DNA of 15,481 nt from an uncultured Lachnospiraceae bacterium (GCA_910588565.1 CAJUPF010000068.1:1-15481); one strand, 5' to 3'; shown: positions 7,556-15,443, counted from the first letter of the stretch. Numbers and translations: made by a program. The notes: generated by a model not told the origin, from the letters alone.

Positions 7556-9597
7556 GATACGATCCTTTTAAATTTTTTCTCTAATTCCTGTTTGTCCATA
7601 GCAATAATCGTAGGCCTACCATGCGGGCAAAAATAGGGATTTTCCAGTTCTAACAATTCTGCAATCAGAGCCTTTGCTTCCTGCTGCTGCAGCGTATGGT
7701 TGCCTTTTACGGCTGCCTTACAGGACATGGACGCTATTTTTTCCAGTACCAGATCCGGTGTTTTGGCTTTTTTTATTTCATCATAAGAGTCCAGAATTTC
7801 CAGCAAGATCTGTCTGGCATCCAGTTGAAACAGATTTCCCGGAACGCCGCAGACAGCGTATTCACGGCCGCCGAATGGTTCGATTTCAAATCCAAGCTCT
7901 TTTAGCTGGCTGTCAAAAGCGCTCAGCGCCTGTTCTTCCTGCGTATCCAGAGTAAGAATCATGGGAGGAGACAACAGCTGTGTCGTATATTCCCGGTCTT
8001 TTAAGGAACGGATGGTTTTTTCATAGAGCACTTTTTCATGGGCTGCATGTTGATCAATAATAAAAAGTTTTGCTTCATATTCCACCAGCCAGTAAGTTTC
8101 AAATACCTGTCCGATAATCCGATGCTGCCGGACTGCTTCTTTGGATAAAAATCTGCCTTCAAACTGAATTTCTTCCTGAACGTAGCCAGGCTGCGGCGTT
8201 GCGGAAGCTTCTGCTGTTTGGCGCTGGTTCTGTAACTTTTCTGCACTATCCGGCTGTATTTTTATTCCAGTTGTATGCTTCTGGCACATCTGTGATAACT
8301 GCGCATTTGCTCCCGCGGTACAGCGCTCCTGTTGTATCTGCGATTTTTCTCCGGCTGCCATATCTTCCGCCAGAGTCATCGCTTTTCTGCTATCAGCTCC
8401 GTCTTGCGGCAGAGACATTGTTTTTCTGTCATCTGCGCTGCCCGCTTTAGACGGATATTTCTTTTCATATGGAGAATCCTTCCGGATCGAGGCGGCTATT
8501 TGTTCCAGCCGCTTTTTTTCAAACGGCTCCGGCAGCGCACGCCCTGGCAGAACTGCGGATTTTCCGCTTTTCTCCTTATTTTTCCCAAAAGAAACATAAT
8601 TGATGTGTTCCTTGTCTGTCAGCCGCTTTCGGATGCAGTCATACAGATTCTGATAGATTTCTTCATTCCGGCTGAACCGAAGCTCCATTTTGGCCGGGTG
8701 TACATTGACATCAAGCATCGCTCCGTCAAAAGCAAAATACAAGGCGCAAAATGGATACTGATGCTGCATCAGGAAATTTTTATAAGCATCTTCAATCCCT
8801 TTTGCAATCAGCCTGCTCTGGATATACCGCTGATTGATAAAATAATTCTCAAAATTTCTGTTTCCTCTGGATACAATCGGTGTTCCGATAAATCCTGTCA
8901 GCTCAAACAGTTCATTTTTTTCCTGTACCTCGATCAGGGATGCGGCAATCTCTCTGCCATAGATCTGATAAATCACATCTTTTGGCCTTGCATTTCCGGA
9001 AGTATGCAGCTTTATCTGGTTATTGACAATCAGTTTAAATGAAATATCCGGCCTTGACAACGCAAGGCGTTCTACTAATGCATTGATATAACCGGCTTCT
9101 GTCTGCGGAGTTTTTAAAAATTTCCGCCTGGCAGGCGTATTGTAAAACAGGTTGCGCACCAGAAAAGTTGTGCCATCCGGTGCGCCGATTTCTTCTGTTT
9201 CCTTTTCCGCAGAACCTTCTATTACATAACGGATGCCGGTCAGTTCCGGTACGGTTTTGGTAATCAGCTCTACCTGCGCGACTGCCGCGATACTGGACAA
9301 TGCTTCCCCGCGGAATCCCAGGGAAGATACGGTAAGCAAATCTTCAACCGATTTGATTTTACTGGTAGAATGCCGTAAAAATGCCAATGGCACCTGATCT
9401 TTTTCCATTCCGCATCCATTATCGGTAATGCGGATGAAAGATATGCCGCCGTCTTTGATCTCAACCGTTATAGCCGTTGCTTTTGCGTCAATGGAATTTT
9501 CCACCAGTTCTTTTACAACAGAAGAAGGCCGGTCGATCACTTCACCGGCAGCAATTTTATCAATTGTTTCCTGATCTAACAGTGCAATCTGCGCCAT
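7552..9597 (-). CDS. mutL: DNA mismatch repair protein MutL (endonuclease type)
   Basis: A 681-residue partner of MutS. The N-terminal GHKL ATPase has LVENSIDA (31-38; E33, N34, D37), DNGCGM (59-64), RHSTSK (75-80) and GFRGEAL (94-100), followed by the NTPARRKFLK block (153-162). A variable linker occupies about 345-475. The C-terminal domain carries the nicking-endonuclease motif D515-QHA-x2-E521-x4-E526, SCKAAVK (625-631) and FCPHGRP (656-662). This is therefore the Bacillus/human-type MutL that nicks DNA itself, rather than the E. coli type that relies on MutH. The linker contains a short internal duplication. ATG start with GGAGG immediately after the mutS stop, forming TAAGGAGG, so coupling to mutS is close. 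Confidence 0.98.
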   Translation of the reverse strand: MAQIALLDQETIDKIAAGEVIDRPSSVVKELVENSIDAKATAITVEIKDGGISFIRITDNGCGMEKDQVPLAFLRHSTSKIKSVEDLLTVSSLGFRGEALSSIAAVAQVELITKTVPELTGIRYVIEGSAEKETEEIGAPDGTTFLVRNLFYNTPARRKFLKTPQTEAGYINALVERLALSRPDISFKLIVNNQIKLHTSGNARPKDVIYQIYGREIAASLIEVQEKNELFELTGFIGTPIVSRGNRNFENYFINQRYIQSRLIAKGIEDAYKNFLMQHQYPFCALYFAFDGAMLDVNVHPAKMELRFSRNEEIYQNLYDCIRKRLTDKEHINYVSFGKNKEKSGKSAVLPGRALPEPFEKKRLEQIAASIRKDSPYEKKYPSKAGSADDRKTMSLPQDGADSRKAMTLAEDMAAGEKSQIQQERCTAGANAQLSQMCQKHTTGIKIQPDSAEKLQNQRQTAEASATPQPGYVQEEIQFEGRFLSKEAVRQHRIIGQVFETYWLVEYEAKLFIIDQHAAHEKVLYEKTIRSLKDREYTTQLLSPPMILTLDTQEEQALSAFDSQLKELGFEIEPFGGREYAVCGVPGNLFQLDARQILLEILDSYDEIKKAKTPDLVLEKIASMSCKAAVKGNHTLQQQEAKALIAELLELENPYFCPHGRPTIIAMDKQELEKKFKRIVS
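8359..8436 (-). repeat. Diverged 39-bp tandem duplication inside the mutL linker
   Basis: Residues 388-400 (ADDRKTMSLPQDG) and 401-413 (ADSRKAMTLAEDM) of MutL are consecutive 13-residue copies. Their codons also align over 39 bp, including shared AGAAAA and ATG blocks. The duplication is in frame and lies in the disordered linker between the ATPase and endonuclease domains, where length changes are tolerated. Confidence 0.55.
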
Positions 9598-9612
9598 ATT
9601 GGTACTGCCTCC

Positions 9613-12255
9613 TTACCAGCGGTTTTTGACTTTGTTCTGCAGCTCGTACAGCTTATTCATCGCTTCTATGGGTGTTAATACAGTGACGTCAATATCCCGG
9701 ATTTCCGAAATAATATCGTCGTCTTTTACCGTATCAAACAGAGAAATCTGTGCCAGATCCACTTCATCAAGGGTTGGCTTTTTCTTCTTTGCCGTTGTAT
9801 GTACATTGATATTTTTGGCAATATCCGAGATATCGTTGGCGCTCAGTTCTTCTACAATCACCTTGGCACGCGCAAGAACAGATTCCGGCAGACCAGCCAG
9901 CCTGGCTACCTGAATGCCATAACTTTTATCCGCCCCGCCAGGGACAATTTTACGTAAAAATACAATATCATCGCCTTTTTCTTTCACAGCAATGCAGTAA
10001 TTGGTTACGTTATCTAATTTTCCTTCCAGTTCGGTCAGTTCATGATAATGGGTGGCAAACAGAGTTTTCGCTCCGAGCAGCTTGGGATTACTGATATGTT
10101 CCACAACGGCCCAGGCGATACTAAGCCCGTCAAAGGTGCTTGTCCCCCGTCCGATTTCATCGAGCACCAACAGGGAATCTTTGGTGGCATTCCGCAGTAT
10201 ATTGGCCACTTCGGTCATTTCCACCATAAACGTACTCTGTCCGCTGGCAAGATCGTCAGAAGCGCCTACTCTGGTAAAAATCCGATCCACAATCCCGATA
10301 TTGGCGGAATCTGCCGGAACAAAACTGCCAATCTGCGCCATTAATACAATCAATGCAGTCTGGCGCATATAGGTAGACTTTCCGGCCATATTCGGGCCTG
10401 TTATAATAGAAATCCGTTTTTTACTGTTATCCAAATAGGTATCATTGCTGATAAACATATTGTGGGCAATCATTTTTTCCACAACCGGATGACGTCCGCT
10501 TTTTATATCAATCAGGCCGTTTTCATTTAGCTTTGGCCGGCAATAGTGATTCTGCTCCGCCACATGGGCAAACGAGGCAAATACATCCAGACGGGCAATT
10601 GCTTTTGCTGTTTTCTGGATACGTACTACTTCGTCAGCAATAAATTCACGGATTTCCCGAAATAAATCATATTCCAATACCGTCAATTTATCTTCCGCGC
10701 CTAAAATAACGTCTTCGAGTTCTTTTAACTCTGGCGTAATATAGCGTTCTGCATTGGCCAGGGTCTGTTTTCTGGTAAAATAGTCCGGTACCAGATGATG
10801 GTAGGAATTTGTGACTTCCAGATAATAGCCAAATACTTTGTTATATTTGATTTTCAAATTTTTGATCCCGGTTTTATCTCGTTCTTTGGCTTCAAGATCC
10901 GCCAGCCAGGATTTGCCGTCTGTTTTGGAATCCCGTAAGCGATCAACTTCTTTGTTATACTTTTCTTTAATAATGCCGCCGTCATGAACCAGAACAGGAG
11001 CATCTTCGGAAATACCATGTTCGATTTTTTGATAAATATCTTCTAAGGTATCCAGATCGTTTTGGATTTCCTGTAACAGGGAACCGGAAAAATCAGACAG
11101 CAGTTTTTTTATCGAAGGCAGCATCCGGATGGAGTTTTTAAAGGAAATCAAATCCCTGGGATTAGCTGTCTGATAAGTAATACGGGTAATCAGGCGTTCC
11201 AAATCGTAAATGGGATTTAAATATTCCCGAAGTTCTTCTCTGGTAATCATCTGTTCATTTAACTCTTCCACTGCATTCAGGCGATCTGTGATTTCTGCTT
11301 TTCCAATCAGCGGCTGTTCCAGATAAGATCGCAGCATTCTGGCGCCCATAGCGGTTTTGGTTTTATCCAGAACCCAGAGCAGAGAACCGCGCTTTGATTT
11401 TTCCCTAAGCGTTTCCGTCAGTTCCAGGTTGCGTCTGGTGGAACTGTCAATAATCATATATTTTCCGGTGATATACGGGTGGATGGCTGCCATATGGGAC
11501 AGGGAATTTTTCTGCGTTTCATAGAGGTACTTGAGCAGGGAACCCGCTGCGATACTGCCGCAGGTAAAATCGTGTAACCCAATGCTCTCCAGACTGTGAA
11601 TCTGAAAATGATCTTTTAACGTCCCGATTGCTGTTTCCTCACTGAAATACCAGGAATCCAGCGAGGTAACGCAGATATGTAAGCGGCCTTTGATATCGTC
11701 CAAATCCGCGCCGCTCATTAGAAATGCTTCATTACAGACGATTTCTGCAGGCATATACTTGTTCATCTCATCCAGCAGTTTCCGTTCCGTATCCACTTCT
11801 GTCGCATAATAATCCCCGGTACTGACATCGGCCAGGGATATACCGTATTTGTCCGCCAGATAGACGATGCACATAATATAGTTATTCTTTGATTCATCCA
11901 GCGCCTGACTGTCCGTGTTGGTTCCAGGCGTAACGACCCGGATAACCTTGCGCTCTACAAGTCCTTTTGCCAGCTTGGGATCGCCGATCTGCTCACAGAT
12001 TGCCACTTTGTAGCCTTTTTTTACCAGTTTATTCAAATAGCCCTCCACGGCATGATAAGGTATGCCGCACATGGGGGCGCGTTCTTTTAGTCCGCAGTTC
12101 TTGCTGGTCAGGGTGAGTTCTAATTCTTTTGAAACGATTTTGGCGTCTTCAAAAAACATTTCATAGAAATCACCCAGACGATAAAAAAGAATATAGTCCA
12201 GATTCGCTTCTTTTATTTCAAGATACTGCCGCATCATTGGTGTATACTCATTCAA
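9613..12255 (-). CDS. mutS: DNA mismatch repair protein MutS
   Basis: An 880-residue mismatch recognition ATPase. Domain I opens with TPMMRQYLEIK and contains the mismatch-reading F30-x-E32 in GDFYE. The ATPase domain has Walker A GPNMAGKST (620-628; K626), the STFMVEMTEVANIL block (674-687), Walker B LLVLDEIGRGTSTFDG (D699, E700) and TLFATHYHEL (731-740). Near the C terminus, QISLF (836-840) is a likely sliding-clamp binding peptide, and TPIEAMNKLYEL (861-872) fits the helical tetramerisation tail. The start codon is TTG at 12255, not ATG. It is supported by GGAAG 8 nt upstream and by normal alignment of the first residues with the family. The gene is followed after 15 nt by mutL. Upstream is a long non-coding leader with tandem repeats. 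Confidence 0.98.
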   Translation of the reverse strand: MNEYTPMMRQYLEIKEANLDYILFYRLGDFYEMFFEDAKIVSKELELTLTSKNCGLKERAPMCGIPYHAVEGYLNKLVKKGYKVAICEQIGDPKLAKGLVERKVIRVVTPGTNTDSQALDESKNNYIMCIVYLADKYGISLADVSTGDYYATEVDTERKLLDEMNKYMPAEIVCNEAFLMSGADLDDIKGRLHICVTSLDSWYFSEETAIGTLKDHFQIHSLESIGLHDFTCGSIAAGSLLKYLYETQKNSLSHMAAIHPYITGKYMIIDSSTRRNLELTETLREKSKRGSLLWVLDKTKTAMGARMLRSYLEQPLIGKAEITDRLNAVEELNEQMITREELREYLNPIYDLERLITRITYQTANPRDLISFKNSIRMLPSIKKLLSDFSGSLLQEIQNDLDTLEDIYQKIEHGISEDAPVLVHDGGIIKEKYNKEVDRLRDSKTDGKSWLADLEAKERDKTGIKNLKIKYNKVFGYYLEVTNSYHHLVPDYFTRKQTLANAERYITPELKELEDVILGAEDKLTVLEYDLFREIREFIADEVVRIQKTAKAIARLDVFASFAHVAEQNHYCRPKLNENGLIDIKSGRHPVVEKMIAHNMFISNDTYLDNSKKRISIITGPNMAGKSTYMRQTALIVLMAQIGSFVPADSANIGIVDRIFTRVGASDDLASGQSTFMVEMTEVANILRNATKDSLLVLDEIGRGTSTFDGLSIAWAVVEHISNPKLLGAKTLFATHYHELTELEGKLDNVTNYCIAVKEKGDDIVFLRKIVPGGADKSYGIQVARLAGLPESVLARAKVIVEELSANDISDIAKNINVHTTAKKKKPTLDEVDLAQISLFDTVKDDDIISEIRDIDVTVLTPIEAMNKLYELQNKVKNRW

Positions 12256-12301
12256 GGGATGATCTTCCTTTCCTTATTATTGCGCATGCTTTTTTGCGCA
12301 T
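12248..12301 (-). other. Possible 17-codon upstream ORF overlapping the mutS start
   Basis: The ATG present in every repeat unit opens a 7-codon frame (M-R-K-K-H-A-Q-stop) in copies 2-4. In the copy nearest mutS, one extra base shifts the frame. The ORF there reads through the mutS ribosome site for 17 codons and stops at a TGA (12250-12248) five bases past the first base of the mutS TTG. Geometry would allow translational coupling. However, no Shine-Dalgarno sequence precedes its ATG, so expression is doubtful. Confidence 0.2.
12264..12275 (-). promoter_or_regulatory. mutS ribosome binding site
   Basis: AAGGAAAGGAAG lies upstream of the TTG at 12255, its last GGAAG spaced 8 nt from the start. 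It decides the non-ATG start of mutS. Its 5' part (AAGGAA) is the edge of the tandem repeat unit, so the first repeat contributes part of the site. Confidence 0.6.
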
Positions 12302-12498
12302 AAAGGTATACCCGGAGGGTGTTTCCTTATTATTGCGCATGTTTTTTGCGCATAAAGGTATGCCCGGAGGGTGTTTCCTTATTATTGCGCATGTTTTTTG
12401 CGCATAAAGGTATACCCGGAGGGTGTTTCCTTATTATTGCGCATGTTTTTTGCGCATAAAGGTATGCCCGGAGGGTGTTTCCTTGTTATTGCGCATGC
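12271..12498. repeat. 52-bp tandem repeat array (four full copies plus a 19-bp partial) upstream of mutS
   Basis: On the plus strand a unit starts TCCTTATTATTGCGCATG and ends CCGGAGGGTGTT. Copies are 12271-12323 (53 bp, one extra C), 12324-12375, 12376-12427 and 12428-12479, then a partial copy 12480-12498. Copies 2 and 4 are identical. Copies 1 and 3 read GGTATACCCGG where copies 2 and 4 read GGTATGCCCGG, so a 104-bp dimer was probably duplicated. Each unit contains TGCGCA twice, 7 nt apart (for example 12334-12339 and 12347-12352), extendable to a 9-bp stem with one bulge. Copies 1 and 3 also hold the palindrome GGTATACC. The array would lie in the mutS transcript leader. The 304-bp gap between mutS and the PNP gene holds nothing else besides the promoter and terminator. 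Confidence 0.95.
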
Positions 12499-12523
12499 AG
12501 CTTTTTCAAAATCTACGCCACAT

Positions 12524-12552
12524 ATTCTAGCATAAGAGAAAAAAAGATTCAA
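12524..12552 (-). promoter_or_regulatory. Candidate sigma-A promoter for mutS-mutL-miaA
   Basis: On the minus strand, TTGAAT (12552-12547) and TAGAAT (12529-12524) are spaced 17 nt and match the consensus at 4/6 and 5/6. The -35 overlaps the hairpin of the PNP terminator. Transcription would start near 12517, giving a leader of about 260 nt made almost entirely of the tandem repeats. Confidence 0.5.
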
Positions 12553-12561
12553 CAGAGAATC
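12539..12561 (-). terminator. Weak intrinsic terminator after the PNP gene
   Basis: Read on the minus strand, GATTC-TCTGTT-GAATC is a 5-bp hairpin followed directly by seven T. The hairpin overlaps the PNP stop codon. The stem is short and AT-rich, so termination may be partial and allow read-through into mutS. Confidence 0.4.
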
Positions 12562-13381
12562 AGATATGGCGGATCACTTCTGTAATCAGCTTTTTAAATT
12601 GGCCTGCCACGCGATCCGCCGTTTCCTGGACTTCGTTATGATTCAGCTGCCCGGAGGAAATCCCTGCAGCCATGTTGGTAATGCAGGAGATCCCGCATAC
12701 TTCAAGCCCCATATGGCGTGCTGCCATAGCTTCACAGGCAGTACTCATTCCAACAGCGTCGCCGCCCCAGCTCCTGCACATCCGTATTTCCGCAGGCGTT
12801 TCATAACCTGGTCCTGTAAACTGCACATAGACTCCTTCCTTCAAATCGATTCCCAGATCTACTGCAAGGCCTTTTATAATACCTCGCATGCGCAGGCTGT
12901 ATACTTCGCTCATATCCGGAAATCTTGTCCCCAGCTGCCACAGATTCTCACCAATCAACGGACTTGGAACTGCGGTTGCGATATGATCCGCAATCAGCAT
13001 AAAATCCCCTGGTGTATAATTCGGATTGACTCCTCCGGCAGCATTTGTAAGAATCAGTTTTTTTGCGCCAAGCATCCCCATCAGGCGTGTCGGGAGTACA
13101 ACGTCCGTCATGGAATATCCTTCATAATAGTGTACCCTTCCCTGCATGATTACCACAGGGAGCTGATTTACATAGCCAAACACAAACCTTCCTTTGTGGC
13201 CAGCAACCGTTGATGTGGGGAATCCGTCGATTTGGGAATAATCAAGCGTCTGGCAAATCGATATTTCATCTGCATAATCGCCGAGCCCTGAGCCAAGAAC
13301 CAAAGCCACCTCAGGCTGAAAATCGGTCTTTCCCCGGATACTGTTCAGGCATGTTTCCAGTTTCTGATATACTTTGCTCAT
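12560..13381 (-). CDS. punA: Purine nucleoside phosphorylase (trimeric type)
   Basis: Cleaves purine nucleosides with phosphate to free base and ribose-1-phosphate in salvage. The 273-residue length fits the trimeric PNP family. Phosphate-site motifs are GSGLG (30-34), GHKGRF (61-66) and GRVHYYEG (81-88). NAAGGVNPNYTPGDFMLIADH (113-133) is a family signature. Base and ribose contacts lie in GPGYETPAEIR (190-200; E198 matches the mammalian purine-binding glutamate), VGMST (210-214) and ITN (234-236). N236 suggests the trimeric guanosine/inosine class rather than hexameric DeoD. ATG start with AAAGGG about 10 nt upstream. It appears to be monocistronic, with its own promoter and terminator. Confidence 0.96.
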   Translation of the reverse strand: MSKVYQKLETCLNSIRGKTDFQPEVALVLGSGLGDYADEISICQTLDYSQIDGFPTSTVAGHKGRFVFGYVNQLPVVIMQGRVHYYEGYSMTDVVLPTRLMGMLGAKKLILTNAAGGVNPNYTPGDFMLIADHIATAVPSPLIGENLWQLGTRFPDMSEVYSLRMRGIIKGLAVDLGIDLKEGVYVQFTGPGYETPAEIRMCRSWGGDAVGMSTACEAMAARHMGLEVCGISCITNMAAGISSGQLNHNEVQETADRVAGQFKKLITEVIRHI

Positions 13382-13426
13382 ATATTTTTTCCCTTTCTGT
13401 TAGTTTAATTTCTGCTATTTTGATAC

Positions 13427-13455
13427 AGTATAACACAAAAATCTTTCCCTGCCAC
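13427..13455 (-). promoter_or_regulatory. Candidate promoter of the PNP gene
   Basis: On the minus strand, GTGGCA (13455-13450) and TATACT (13432-13427) are 17 nt apart and match -35 and -10 at 4/6 and 5/6. The -35 begins right after the T tract of the preceding terminator. The predicted start near 13420 gives a leader of about 40 nt. Confidence 0.5.
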
Positions 13456-13504
13456 AAAAAACATCCAGACTGCGTAATTTTATCTTACATCAGTCTGGAT
13501 GTTT
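13455..13504 (-). terminator. Strong intrinsic terminator after the S8 protease gene
   Basis: AAACATCCAGACTG (13459-13472) and CAGTCTGGATGTTT (13491-13504) form a perfect 14-bp inverted repeat. An inner GTAA/TTAC pair (13474-13477 and 13485-13488) can extend the stem. On the minus strand the hairpin runs into six T, so it terminates the protease transcript. The plus side lacks a good T tract. Between it and the protease stop lie 150 bp (13505-13654) in which I see no gene. Confidence 0.85.
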
Positions 13505-13654
13505 ACATAAATTTTAGTTATCTTTTCGCATTAAATCTCATTGCCTGGCTGAAATGTATGCCAATGATCTTTATCTACTCCGCAGTGGTTCTCTTTGTAC
13601 CATATTCTGGAAAAACCATCTTCCTTTATGGCACAAAAAATTTTCCTACCACAG

Positions 13655-15391
13655 CTATTTGCTGACATTTGCCAGATTCAATATATCGTCTTCGTATCCA
13701 TTATCATTTACATATTTTTTGACATTAATTACACGGAATTTTGTCCCTGCTGTAAAAACATCATCCAGCGCAAAGATAATCTCTGCACCATCCGTTGCTA
13801 CACCCTCGCTTAGTGATTCCATAGCCCATGCAGCTGCTCTTGCTGCAACTCTGTAACGTCTTGGAAGATATTCTGTATCATCTTTATCACTGCCGACAAT
13901 TGCGTCTCCATTTGCTTCTGTTGTAGAATGCGCGAATAAATCTGTAATGGCGTGAATACCACATCCATATAAAAAGAACTTCCTCTGCTCTTTTGTCAGA
14001 TCCTGATGGCTGTTATAAAATTTGTCAATTGTTGCTTTCAGATCGTTGAATGTAATCTGATCGATCCCGGAAAAATCTTTATAATTCTTAAATGATGATG
14101 TATTCCCTCCTTCTAACGCAATTGATGTCATTACTTCTATCGCCGCAGCATAATTAATTTTGACATTAACACGATATCCCCCGTCTGCTCTGTAATGCCA
14201 TGCGCCGTGCCACGGCGAGTGTACCCCAGGCCCCTTCCAGTGATTATCCGGATGTACAACACCGTTTTTCAGACGTTTCATCTGATCATCTGTAAACCCT
14301 GTTCCCATACTTGTATTTCCGCCAGTTATTGTTTGCTGATGATCGGTTCCTCCCCATCTTCCCTCCACATATGCTTCATCCCCGTCCACATATGCGAAGC
14401 TTTCCGGTTCCTTTTCATTATCTGGCACTGGCTCTTCCAAAACCATTTCATTATCATTGAAATTTTCTGCAAAACTGTCATAAATCTGCATTGCATAACT
14501 GGCATCCAACAAACCGCATTGTTCTGTCCCTGCTATTTCCATTGTGCTTTCGCAAATCAGCTGCCGGATAAATTCATTTGTCTTGGTTAAATCTTTCTCC
14601 CACAAAAGGGAAGCTGTCCCTGTTACATGTGGTGCCGCGATGCTCGTTCCATGCGTAACGACGCTTCCGTCAAAAAAGCTTGCTGTCCGGATTTTTTCGC
14701 CTGGCGCAGCCACATCCAATTCTTCTCCTATATTACTAAAATCACTGATTCTAGCCTGTGTATCTGTTGCTGCTACGGCCACAACCCCATCAAATGCTGC
14801 CGGATACTCTACGTCCCCGCCCGTATTTCCGGATGCCGCAACCATCAGGATATTCGCCGCATAAGCATCTGCAACCGCCTGCTCCAATACTTTAGAATAA
14901 ACCGATGTTCCAAAACTCATATTAATGATATTGATGTCATTTTCAATACACCAGTAAATTCCTTTGACAATCCTGCTTAATGGAGCCTTGTTCTCACTGT
15001 CTAAAACTCTGACGGAATATACCCAAGCGTTAGGATTTATGCCATATATACCCGTCTCTCCATTTCCGGCAATCACTCCCGCAATTCCTGTGCCATGTCC
15101 GGTCATATCCTGAAACATCTCCGGCAAATACTGTTCCTCTTCCACAAGATTTATCTGTCCCGCCAAATTTATCCCGGACACATAATCCACTCCTGAATCC
15201 AATACTGCCACTTTTACCTGTTGCTGTTTTGTATTTTGCTCTGCAGCGGCATCTTCTGCATGGACTGCCTTAAGATTCCATTCATATTCCGGTTCTTTTT
15301 CTCTTTGCTCTTCCCTCGCCTTCTTTATCTTCTCATACCGTTCTATCTTCTTTTGTTTCGGCTCGGTTAATGCTGCATTCGCAAAAATCAC
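13655..15391 (-). CDS. Subtilisin-like S8 serine protease with a C-terminal H-x3-D-x3-H domain; 5' end uncertain
   Basis: Numbered from the first available start, a GTG at 15391, this is a 578-residue subtilase. The triad is D65 (VAVLDSGVD), H99 (TGHGTGIAG) and S250 (GTSIAAPHV), with oxyanion N189 (AASGNTGG). EWNLKAVHA (37-45) resembles the start of a mature subtilisin. An acidic linker (about 308-345) is followed by about 230 residues that are not protease. These contain HSPWHGAWHY (391-400; H391, H395, H399) and GIHAITDLFAHS (H480, D484, H488), reminiscent of the metal ligands of zinc phospholipase C/S1-P1-type helical domains; this is an inference. The visible N terminus has no signal peptide or complete propeptide. 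The frame is open upstream of the GTG to a TGA at 15449-15451, so the gene may start outside the window and be frameshifted. GAGG lies 5 nt before the GTG. The gene ends at a strong terminator. Confidence 0.85.
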   Translation of the reverse strand: MIFANAALTEPKQKKIERYEKIKKAREEQREKEPEYEWNLKAVHAEDAAAEQNTKQQQVKVAVLDSGVDYVSGINLAGQINLVEEEQYLPEMFQDMTGHGTGIAGVIAGNGETGIYGINPNAWVYSVRVLDSENKAPLSRIVKGIYWCIENDINIINMSFGTSVYSKVLEQAVADAYAANILMVAASGNTGGDVEYPAAFDGVVAVAATDTQARISDFSNIGEELDVAAPGEKIRTASFFDGSVVTHGTSIAAPHVTGTASLLWEKDLTKTNEFIRQLICESTMEIAGTEQCGLLDASYAMQIYDSFAENFNDNEMVLEEPVPDNEKEPESFAYVDGDEAYVEGRWGGTDHQQTITGGNTSMGTGFTDDQMKRLKNGVVHPDNHWKGPGVHSPWHGAWHYRADGGYRVNVKINYAAAIEVMTSIALEGGNTSSFKNYKDFSGIDQITFNDLKATIDKFYNSHQDLTKEQRKFFLYGCGIHAITDLFAHSTTEANGDAIVGSDKDDTEYLPRRYRVAARAAAWAMESLSEGVATDGAEIIFALDDVFTAGTKFRVINVKKYVNDNGYEDDILNLANVSK

Positions 15392-15443
15392 GATATCCTC
15401 TTCAATCAGTACATCCTTTTTTGTTTCTAGTACAGCATTGCTT

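Noticed and set aside
8332..9042. Plus-strand 236-codon ORF
   Set aside because: It is antisense to mutL, rich in Phe, Cys and Arg as expected of a shadow frame, and has no domain.
12129..12407. Plus-strand 92-codon ORF running through the repeat array
   Set aside because: It starts antisense inside mutS and merely translates the tandem DNA repeat; it has no family resemblance and no promoter.
12271..12498. Could the regular repeats be a CRISPR array
   Set aside because: The units abut one another with no unique spacers between them, the 52-bp unit is long, and no cas genes are present.
12566..13213. Plus-strand 215-codon ORF
   Set aside because: It is exactly antisense to the well-supported PNP gene, and its sequence is low in recognisable features.
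13575..13619. Minus-strand 14-codon ORF after AAAGGAAG in the 3' region of the protease gene
   Set aside because: The ribosome site is too close to the ATG and the peptide is very short with no supporting context.
13210..13665. Plus-strand 151-codon ORF spanning the PNP/protease gap
   Set aside because: It crosses the PNP start region, promoter and strong terminator, and has no family resemblance or good ribosome site.
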